Shown: positions 8,988-17,355 of the stretch, one piece after another | How the letters are laid out: each line of letters begins with the position of its first letter | Position numbering within the stretch: position 1 is the stretch's first letter | Assembly: GCF_937127095.1 (NCBI RefSeq) | Contig: NZ_CAKZLP010000025.1 | Location: 1 to 44,301 of the forward strand | Origin: an uncultured Amphritea sp. | Lineage (GTDB): Bacteria > Pseudomonadota > Gammaproteobacteria > Pseudomonadales > Balneatricaceae | DNA: 44,301 nt | Reading direction: 5' to 3' | Notes under the pieces: model-generated | Database searches by the model: none | Told to the model about the DNA's origin: nothing | Seen by the model: only the letters and a program-made list of their open reading frames with translations | Made by a program: the position numbers and the translations under genes

Positions 8988-10247
8988 ATGGAAAATCAAA
9001 TTTTTGAATTACAATATGCAATGGACACCTTTTATTTTCTGGTGTGCGGTGCATTAGTTATGTGGATGGCGGCTGGGTTCGCCATGCTGGAAGCAGGTCT
9101 GGTACGTTCTAAGAACACCACAGAGATCCTGACGAAAAACGTTGCACTGTTCTCAATTGCCTGTGTCATGTACATGGTGTGCGGTTATCACCTAATGTAC
9201 GGCGGCGACCTGTTCCTGAGCAGCATCGGTGATCTCGATGTTGACCAGGTGCTGGCTGACTCTAAAGAAGAGGGCTTCGGTGGCGGGTCTGTATACTCAG
9301 GTGCCTCTGACTTCTTCTTCCAGGTCGTATTCGTTGCAACCGCAATGTCTATCGTTTCCGGTGCTGTCGCTGAACGCATGAAGCTGTGGGCTTTCCTGGC
9401 CTTCGCTGTTGTCATGACCGGTGTTATCTACCCAATGGAAGGTTCATGGACCTGGAACGGCGCTGACGTTTTCGGCATGTACAACCTGGGTGACCTTGGT
9501 TTCTCTGACTTCGCCGGTTCTGGTATCGTTCACATGGCAGGTGCTGCTGCAGCGCTGGCGGGTGTTCTGCTGCTGGGTGCCCGTAAAGGCAAATATACGG
9601 CTAACGGTGTTAACGCTATCCCGGGTGCTAACCTGCCCCTGGCAACGCTGGGTACGTTCATCCTGTGGATGGGCTGGTTCGGTTTCAACGGTGGTTCCGT
9701 ACTGAAGCTGGGCGATGTTGCCAGCGCTCACTCTGTCGCAATGGTTTTCCTCAACACTAACGCTGCTGCAGCGGGTGGTTCTATCGCTGCGCTGATCACT
9801 GCACGCTTACTGTTCGGTAAAGCCGACCTGACCATGCTGCTGAACGGTGCACTAGCGGGTCTGGTTGCGATCACTGCTGAACCATCAACTCCAACGGCCC
9901 TGCAGGCAACTCTGTTTGGTGCGATCGGTGGTGTACTGGTAGTGTTCGCCATTATCACTCTGGACAAACTACGTATCGATGATCCTGTAGGTGCGATCTC
10001 TGTACACGGTGTCTGTGGTCTGCTGGGTCTGCTGCTGGTACCGGTTACCAACGGTGATGTTAGCTTCAGCGGCCAGCTGATCGGTGCTGCCACTATCTTC
10101 ATCTGGGTATTCGGAACCAGTCTGATAGTCTGGGCGCTCATCAAAGCAGTTATGGGCATCCGCGTCAGCGAAGAAGAAGAGTACGAAGGTGTTGATATCG
10201 CAGAATGCGGTATGGAAGCTTACCCAGAATTTACTAACGGTAAGTAA
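8988..10247 (+). CDS. amtB: Ammonium transporter AmtB
   Basis: 419-residue inner-membrane ammonium channel. The start is taken at ATG 8988, because the run AGGGGGAAG ends two bases before it and Amt proteins begin in this way (MENQIFELQYAMDTFYF); a TTG at 8970 is in frame but less likely. There is no cleaved signal peptide of the E. coli type. About eleven membrane helices are visible. The pore twin histidines are His182 (GIVHMAG) and His340 (ISVHGVCG), and the Amt signature around DFAGSGIVHMAGAAAALAG is intact. The cytoplasmic C-terminal tail with the PII-interacting region (about 395-419) is present. Gene order glnK-amtB supports regulation by PII docking. Confidence 0.95.
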   Translation: MENQIFELQYAMDTFYFLVCGALVMWMAAGFAMLEAGLVRSKNTTEILTKNVALFSIACVMYMVCGYHLMYGGDLFLSSIGDLDVDQVLADSKEEGFGGGSVYSGASDFFFQVVFVATAMSIVSGAVAERMKLWAFLAFAVVMTGVIYPMEGSWTWNGADVFGMYNLGDLGFSDFAGSGIVHMAGAAAALAGVLLLGARKGKYTANGVNAIPGANLPLATLGTFILWMGWFGFNGGSVLKLGDVASAHSVAMVFLNTNAAAAGGSIAALITARLLFGKADLTMLLNGALAGLVAITAEPSTPTALQATLFGAIGGVLVVFAIITLDKLRIDDPVGAISVHGVCGLLGLLLVPVTNGDVSFSGQLIGAATIFIWVFGTSLIVWALIKAVMGIRVSEEEEYEGVDIAECGMEAYPEFTNGK

Positions 10248-10279
10248 GCCTTTCAGTTAAAAACGACAATAACTTACAA

Positions 10280-10301
10280 AAGGGGGGCTTCGGCTCCCCT
10301 T
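10280..10301 (+). terminator. UUCG-tetraloop hairpin after amtB, weak terminator
   Basis: A 9-pair stem (one G-T wobble) closed by C(TTCG)G at 10288-10293. The downstream sequence TCTGACGTTTTA lacks a proper T tract, so it may act as a leaky terminator or 3' end stabiliser between amtB and the second PII gene. Confidence 0.5.
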
Positions 10302-10388
10302 CTGACGTTTTATTAAGTTATTGATTCTGGGTATACTAGACCGAAGTTCGATCTCCAACCGTCTGAGGCCTGCAGGAATCTCCTGTAA

Positions 10389-10757
<369 letters not shown>

Positions 10758-10780
10758 GCCACGGAATAAACGAATTTTTA

Positions 10781-10806
10781 AAGGCACCCGATGGGTGCTT
10801 TTTTTT
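10781..10806 (+). terminator. Intrinsic terminator after second PII gene
   Basis: GCACCC (10784-10789), loop GAT, GGGTGC (10793-10798), followed by eight T (10799-10806). It lies 24 bases after the stop codon and separates the nitrogen genes from the ast operon. Confidence 0.92.
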
Positions 10807-10878
10807 ACCCAAAACGGGATAAAAATTACTGTTCTATCCAATCAAGGGTCTAAACTTAGATGAGTTTTCCCAGAATGA

Positions 10879-12099
<1,221 letters not shown>

Positions 12100-12110
12100 G
12101 GCGATGAATT

Positions 12111-13331
12111 ATGAACTCCCTGCTGAATTCGATCAACGAACGTCAGATACCACTAACCGAAACCCTGGTTAAACTGGCAGAGATAAACTCCGGCACACTT
12201 AACAGAGCCGGCGTTAATCAGATCGGTGGGCTGTTGAGCGAAATGTTTTGCGCTCGACTCAATTGCCATCATCAGCAACTCAGCTTGCCAGCCTACACGC
12301 TTATCCGCACCGATGGCACTGCCGTAGAGCACCCCCTGGGAGATCTGCATATCCTGAGCAAACGTCCAGACGCCCCGTTGCAGGTATTACTCACCGGACA
12401 CCTCGATACGGTGTTCCCGGAAGACTCCGTATTTCAACAGTGCCAGTGGCTGGATGAACAGACGCTGCAGGGGCCTGGCGTAAGCGACATGAAAGGCGGG
12501 CTGCTGGTTATGCTGGAAGCGCTGGCCGCATTTGAACAATCGCCACTGGCACAGCGAATAGGCTGGACCGTTATTCTAAATCCGGACGAGGAGATCGGCT
12601 CTCCCAGTTCCGCATCCATCCTGGCGCAGCAAGCGGAGCTGCATGACCTGGGGATGATCTACGAACCGGCGCTGCCTAATGGCCAACTGGCCGGTGAGCG
12701 CAAGGGCAGCGGTAATTTCACCGCTATCATCGCCGGAGTGGCCGCTCATGCGGGTCGTGAACACCACCGGGGACGTAATGCAATCTGCGCCATGGCTGAA
12801 TTCATAACAGCAGTCGATCAACTGAATGGTCTGCGAGACGGTGTCACTATCAATGTCGGTATAGTCGATGGCGGCGTGACCACAAATCAGGTGCCGGATC
12901 AGGCCCGTTGCCGCTTCAACATCCGCACCCGGATCAGTGAAGATGAGCGCTGGTGCCAACAGCAACTGCATAGAATCGAAGAGCAAATTAACCGTAAAGA
13001 GGGAATATCACTGACTCTCCACGGCGGATTTGGCCGCAGCCCAAAACAGTTAAACCCGGCTCATCTGGCACTTTTTCAACTGGTGGCTAACTGCTCAGCG
13101 CAGCTTGGCGTACCGCTCTCATGGGAACCTACCGGCGGCTGCTGTGATGGCAACAACCTGTCGGCGGCAGGGTTACCTAATGTTGATACGCTGGGTGTAT
13201 TGGGCGGCAATATCCACAGCCACCAGGAATTTATTAAGATATCCAGCCTGGTCGAACGCGCCCGACTAACTACACTGATACTACTGACGTTGGCAGAACA
13301 ACCTGAAACCTGGAGCAGAGCACGGACGTAA
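12111..13331 (+). CDS. M20-family metallohydrolase, carboxypeptidase G2-like; candidate succinylglutamate desuccinylase
   Basis: 406-residue di-zinc amidohydrolase of the M20 (ArgE/DapE/CPG2) family. Metal ligands and catalytic residues are all visible: His97 and Asp99 in GHLDTVF, Asp126 in GPGVSDMKGG, Glu160-Glu161 in NPDEEIGS, Glu185, and His369 in GGNIHSHQEF; the dimer-domain His213 is in GVAAHAGREHHRGRNAI. The arrangement GPGVSDMKGG / GERKGSGNFTA / AAHAG-GRNAI is most like glutamate carboxypeptidase (CPG2), which cleaves N-acyl-glutamates. It starts 11 bases after astC and precedes astA by 60 bases. No M14-type AstE is present in the operon, so I infer it removes succinate from N-succinylglutamate. 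An alternative is acetylornithine or another N-acyl amino acid deacylation. Confidence 0.85.
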   Translation: MNSLLNSINERQIPLTETLVKLAEINSGTLNRAGVNQIGGLLSEMFCARLNCHHQQLSLPAYTLIRTDGTAVEHPLGDLHILSKRPDAPLQVLLTGHLDTVFPEDSVFQQCQWLDEQTLQGPGVSDMKGGLLVMLEALAAFEQSPLAQRIGWTVILNPDEEIGSPSSASILAQQAELHDLGMIYEPALPNGQLAGERKGSGNFTAIIAGVAAHAGREHHRGRNAICAMAEFITAVDQLNGLRDGVTINVGIVDGGVTTNQVPDQARCRFNIRTRISEDERWCQQQLHRIEEQINRKEGISLTLHGGFGRSPKQLNPAHLALFQLVANCSAQLGVPLSWEPTGGCCDGNNLSAAGLPNVDTLGVLGGNIHSHQEFIKISSLVERARLTTLILLTLAEQPETWSRART

Positions 13332-13391
13332 TCACGTTTAAACCACCCGGTGGATAAACATCTTATCAGAATAAAACAGAGGAGTTGAGGG

Positions 13392-14432
13392 ATGAACGAG
13401 ATCAGTTTAATTCGCCCAATCAGATTATCCGATCTGGATCGCCTCTGTGAACTGGCGCAGGATAGCGGCCCGGGTTTCACCTCACTGCCGAGCAATCGCG
13501 AACTGCTTGAGACCAAAATTCTCGCCTCAGAAGCCGCTTTTCAGCAGGTGAAAGCGGACCCAAAGGGTGCCAGTTACCTGTTTGTAATGGAATTCCCTCA
13601 GGACAATAGAGTGGTCGGGGTCTGCGGTATAGAAGCCGCCGTGGGTCGGCGAGAGCCGTTTTATCACTATCGTCTGGGCACCGTTGTCCATGCCTCCCGC
13701 GAGCTGGGGGTGCACAACAGCTTTCAGACCCTCTATCTGTGCAATGATTACACCGGCTGCACCGAGGTCTGTACCCTCTACCTGGACCCGGAATACCGCA
13801 AAGACAACAATGGCGGGTTACTGTCCCGCTGCCGCTTTCTGTTTCTGGCACAGTTCAAAGAGCGCTTCCCGGGCAAAGTCATCGCCGAGATGCGCGGCGT
13901 CAGCGATGCTCAGGGCCGGTCAGCCTTCTGGGATGGCTTGGGACAGCACTTTTTCAGCATGGAGTTTTCAGAGGCAGACTACCTCACCGGCATCGGTAAC
14001 AAGGTATTTATTGCCGAACTAATGCCGAAACACTCGATCTATATCCACCTGTTGCCGGAAGCTGCGCGCCAGGTCATAGGCGAGGTTCATGAACAAACAA
14101 TACCCGCACGCAAACTACTTGAAAGCGAGGGGTTCCGCTATGAGGAGTATATCGATATTTTTGATGCCGGTCCGACCCTCGCCTGCGAACTGAAGGATAT
14201 CCGCGCTGTCAGAAAAAGCGGTTATGTCAAAGTCCATATCGGCCCCTATCAGCACCACTCTACCTCCTTTCTGATCAGCAATACCTCATTGCAGAATTTC
14301 CGCTGTACGGCCGCACAGATAGCCCCGTCAGAGGGCAGAATAACCCTGACCGCAGAGCTCGCCCACCAGTTGATGGTCAATGAGGGCGACAAGGTACGGG
14401 TTGTTCCTCTAAAGAGCAGAACCAGGAGTTGA
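13392..14432 (+). CDS. astA: Arginine N-succinyltransferase AstA
   Basis: First enzyme of the AST pathway: succinyl-CoA + L-arginine to N2-succinylarginine. 346 residues, close to the usual 340-345. The N-terminal signature IRPIRLSDLDRLCELAQDSG..FTSLP is characteristic, as are the central GNAT-like core (TLYLDPEYRKDNNGGLLSRCRFLF) and FAEMRG-type segment VIAEMRGVSDAQGRSAFWDGLGQHFF split over residues 158-185. AGGAG lies 7 bases before the ATG. It ends 3 bases before astD starts, so translation is probably coupled. Confidence 0.95.
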   Translation: MNEISLIRPIRLSDLDRLCELAQDSGPGFTSLPSNRELLETKILASEAAFQQVKADPKGASYLFVMEFPQDNRVVGVCGIEAAVGRREPFYHYRLGTVVHASRELGVHNSFQTLYLCNDYTGCTEVCTLYLDPEYRKDNNGGLLSRCRFLFLAQFKERFPGKVIAEMRGVSDAQGRSAFWDGLGQHFFSMEFSEADYLTGIGNKVFIAELMPKHSIYIHLLPEAARQVIGEVHEQTIPARKLLESEGFRYEEYIDIFDAGPTLACELKDIRAVRKSGYVKVHIGPYQHHSTSFLISNTSLQNFRCTAAQIAPSEGRITLTAELAHQLMVNEGDKVRVVPLKSRTRS

Positions 14433-14435
14433 GCC

Positions 14436-15908
14436 ATGAAAGCACATGCATCACTGTTTATAAATGGTCGCTGGGTGCAGGGGAAGGGCACAACCTTCAA
14501 CTCGGTTAATCCCGCATCGGAGCAACAGATCTGGGAAGGGCACTGTGCCAGTGAGTCACAGGTTGCTCAGGCGGTTGACGCTGCCCGCAATGCTGCCGTT
14601 CGCTGGCGCGAAATGACGTTGGAGCAGCGTCAGAGTTACCTCCTGCGCTTTACCCAACTGCTGCATGAATATGCAGAACTACTCGCGGATACGATCGGCC
14701 AGGAAACCGGCAAACCACTCTGGGAAAGCCGTACCGAAATCACCGCAATGATTGGTAAAACCGACATATCCATCCGCGCCCACAAAGAGCGCTGTCCCAC
14801 CCGAATAGAACACAGCCCCCAGGGAGAGCAAGTTCTGCGTCATAAACCCCATGGGGTGGTGGCCATATTCGGCCCTTACAATTTTCCCATGCATCTGCCC
14901 AATGGCCATATTCTTCCCGCACTGCTGGCAGGTAATACGGTGGTGTTCAAACCCAGTGAGCTGACGCCCCGCTGTGCGGAACTGATGCTGCACCTGTGGC
15001 AGAAAGCAGAACTGCCCGATGGCGTGCTGAATCTGCTGCAGGGTGACAGTGCAACAGGCAAAGCACTGGCATCCAACAGCGGCATTGATGGTTTGTTCTT
15101 CACCGGCAGCGCAGTGACCGGACAGTTGTTACATCGTCAGTTTGGCGGCCACCCGGAAAAAATTCTGGCGCTGGAGATGGGTGGCAATAACCCGTTATTG
15201 ATCACGCCAGTCGAAAACCTCAAAGCAGCCGTTCACGATACGATTATCTCGGCCTTTATCAGCGCAGGACAACGCTGCACCTGCGCCCGTCGTCTTCTGG
15301 TGCCCGCCACCAGTTGGGGAGATCATTATATTGATCAACTGGTTCTGGCTTGCCGTAAAATACGCACGGGCAATTATAACGACGACCCGCAACCCTTTAT
15401 GGGCACCCTGATCAGTAAGCCCGCCGCAGATGCCATTCTGTCGACGCAGCAGCAACTCATTCAGGCCGGCGCCGCGGTACTGCTCGAAGCGCAGGTAAAC
15501 AACAGCGCCGGCACCCTGCTATCCCCGGCGATCATTGATACCACGGCCGCCGCGGACCTGCCGGATCAGGAATATTTCGGGCCGTTACTTCAGGTTATCC
15601 GTTACCGTAATTTTGAATCCGCCATTGCTACGGCTAATGACACAAGATTCGGCCTGTCCGCCGGACTGTTTAGCAATGATCGCGAGCAATATGACCATTT
15701 CCAGCGTCATATTCGTACCGGTATCATCAACTGGAACCGCCCACTGACAGGTGCCAGCAGCAGCATGCCGTTTGGCGGCTGCGGCATCAGTGGCAACCAC
15801 CGGGCGTCAGCTTACTACGCCGCGGATTACTGTGCCTACCCGGTGGCATCCATTGAAAGCAGTTCGCCTGTGTTGCCAGCCAATCTCAGTCCGGGACTCG
15901 ACTTATAA
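14436..15908 (+). CDS. astD: Succinylglutamate-semialdehyde dehydrogenase AstD
   Basis: NAD-dependent aldehyde dehydrogenase that oxidises N-succinylglutamate 5-semialdehyde to N-succinylglutamate. 490 residues. Visible catalytic residues: Asn149 in FGPYNFP, Lys172 in VFKPSE, Glu247 in LALEMGGNNP and the nucleophile Cys281 in SAGQRCTCARR. FINGRWVQGKG at the N-terminus is typical of AstD. AGGAG is 7 bases upstream of the ATG and overlaps the end of astA. Its product is the expected substrate of the M20 hydrolase encoded two genes upstream. Confidence 0.95.
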   Translation: MKAHASLFINGRWVQGKGTTFNSVNPASEQQIWEGHCASESQVAQAVDAARNAAVRWREMTLEQRQSYLLRFTQLLHEYAELLADTIGQETGKPLWESRTEITAMIGKTDISIRAHKERCPTRIEHSPQGEQVLRHKPHGVVAIFGPYNFPMHLPNGHILPALLAGNTVVFKPSELTPRCAELMLHLWQKAELPDGVLNLLQGDSATGKALASNSGIDGLFFTGSAVTGQLLHRQFGGHPEKILALEMGGNNPLLITPVENLKAAVHDTIISAFISAGQRCTCARRLLVPATSWGDHYIDQLVLACRKIRTGNYNDDPQPFMGTLISKPAADAILSTQQQLIQAGAAVLLEAQVNNSAGTLLSPAIIDTTAAADLPDQEYFGPLLQVIRYRNFESAIATANDTRFGLSAGLFSNDREQYDHFQRHIRTGIINWNRPLTGASSSMPFGGCGISGNHRASAYYAADYCAYPVASIESSSPVLPANLSPGLDL

Positions 15909-15938
15909 GCGTACCGATCAGGAAATTAAGGAGGTTAT

Positions 15939-17315
15939 ATGCTTTATCAGGAAGTGAACTTTGATGGACTGATCGGCCCCAGCCATAACTATGCAGGCCT
16001 GTCGCCGGGAAATATCGCCTCGGATAAACACAAAGGCGAGATCGCTTCGCCCCGGCAGGCAGCCCTGCAGGGGCTGGAAAAGATGTGGCGGTTGGTGCAG
16101 TTGGGACAGATTCAAGGGGTGCTGCCTCCAGCGCCCCGGCCTGATATTGCGACACTCCGCAGACTGGGGTTTGGCGGCTCCGTCAGCGATATTATCAGCC
16201 AGGCCCATCGCACAGCACCACATCTGCTGGCGGCCTGTTACTCAGCATCAACGATGTGGGCGGCCAATGCAGCAACGGTAACCGCCAGCCGGGACTGCCC
16301 GGATGGAAGAATCCATTTCACCCCGGCTAATCTGATCACCACGTTACACCGCTCTATTGAAACGGACTATAGTGCCACACTGTTAACGCGGATCTTCAAT
16401 GATCCGGCCCATTTTTGCCACCACTCACCACTCCCCGGTCAGGCCAGTTTTGCCGACGAGGGCGCTGCTAACCATACGCGACTTTGCTCCTCTCATAGCC
16501 AGCAAGGCATAAGCCTGCTGGTCTACGGGCGTGGCAGCGGCAGGCTTTCGCCGAAGGTTTACCCCGCCCGACAAACCCTGGCCGCCTGCGAAGCTCTGGT
16601 GCGGCAGCATCAACTGCCATCGGCAAATGTCGTGCTGGCACAGCAGAATCCCAATGTTATCGATCAGGGGGTGTTTCATCATGATGTTATCGGTGTCGGC
16701 CACCGAAATTTTTTAATGTTGCATGAAGATTCATTGGTTAACCAGCAACACATCCTGGACCAGTTGCAGCGGCAGTGGCCGCAATCCGGACGCGCCCCTT
16801 GCAACCCATTAGTGATTGCCGAATTCAGCAGCAAACTCCTTAGTGTTAAAGCTGCGGTTACAAGCTATCTATTCAATAGCCAGCTGATCAGTTTGTCAGA
16901 CCCGGCCTTATCAGGTGATAGACCCGACGCTACAGAAATGCTGTTACTGGCGCCGACAAACTGCCTGGCTTCCGACGAGGCGATGAATGCTATTGACTGG
17001 TTAATTACGGCTGATAATCCGGTATCGGCCGTTGAATATATCGACCTGAGCCAAAGCATGAATAACGGTGGAGGCCCGGCCTGCCTACGCCTCAGAGTGC
17101 CGATGAGTCAGGCAGAGCTCAATGCGGTACATCCCGGCATTCTGCTGGACGTCACCCTCTATAATCGTTTGAAAAGCTGGATTAACACGCACTACCGGGA
17201 GCAACTTAGCGCAGCAGATCTTGCGGACCCAAGCCTGCCGACTGAGATTCAGGTCGCTCTGAACGAACTGGCTGAAATATTGGTTTTGCCAAACCTCTAC
17301 CCGTTTCAGGTATAA
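15939..17315 (+). CDS. astB: N-succinylarginine dihydrolase AstB
   Basis: Second AST enzyme: hydrolyses N2-succinylarginine to succinylornithine, two ammonia and CO2. It is a pentein-fold guanidine hydrolase. 458 residues, a little longer than the E. coli enzyme. The catalytic triad is visible: Glu174 in SFADEGAANH, His248 in GVFHHDV and Cys382 in NNGGGPACLRLRVP; Glu174 and His248 have the same numbers as in E. coli AstB. The N-terminal NFDGLIGPSHNYAGLSPGN is a family hallmark. The strongest Shine-Dalgarno of the operon, AAGGAGG, lies 4 bases upstream. No terminator is seen between this gene and the GGDEF-EAL gene 40 bases downstream. Confidence 0.96.
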   Translation: MLYQEVNFDGLIGPSHNYAGLSPGNIASDKHKGEIASPRQAALQGLEKMWRLVQLGQIQGVLPPAPRPDIATLRRLGFGGSVSDIISQAHRTAPHLLAACYSASTMWAANAATVTASRDCPDGRIHFTPANLITTLHRSIETDYSATLLTRIFNDPAHFCHHSPLPGQASFADEGAANHTRLCSSHSQQGISLLVYGRGSGRLSPKVYPARQTLAACEALVRQHQLPSANVVLAQQNPNVIDQGVFHHDVIGVGHRNFLMLHEDSLVNQQHILDQLQRQWPQSGRAPCNPLVIAEFSSKLLSVKAAVTSYLFNSQLISLSDPALSGDRPDATEMLLLAPTNCLASDEAMNAIDWLITADNPVSAVEYIDLSQSMNNGGGPACLRLRVPMSQAELNAVHPGILLDVTLYNRLKSWINTHYREQLSAADLADPSLPTEIQVALNELAEILVLPNLYPFQV

Positions 17316-17343
17316 GAGAGCAAACGAGGATTGCAAATAGACC

Positions 17344-17349
17344 TATAAT
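17344..17349 (+). promoter_or_regulatory. Perfect -10 element abutting the start of the downstream GGDEF-EAL gene
   Basis: TATAAT ends 6 bases before the ATG at 17356, so transcription from it would begin at or near the start codon. No good -35 is found at 16-18 bases; there is also no Shine-Dalgarno before the ATG. Confidence 0.35.
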
Positions 17350-17355
17350 CCATTT

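Noticed and set aside
10784..10798. GCAC-N7-GTGC dyad before astC, like an NtrC site
   Set aside because: It coincides exactly with the stem of the T-tailed terminator after the second PII gene, and no sigma-54 promoter follows it. The match is explained by the hairpin.
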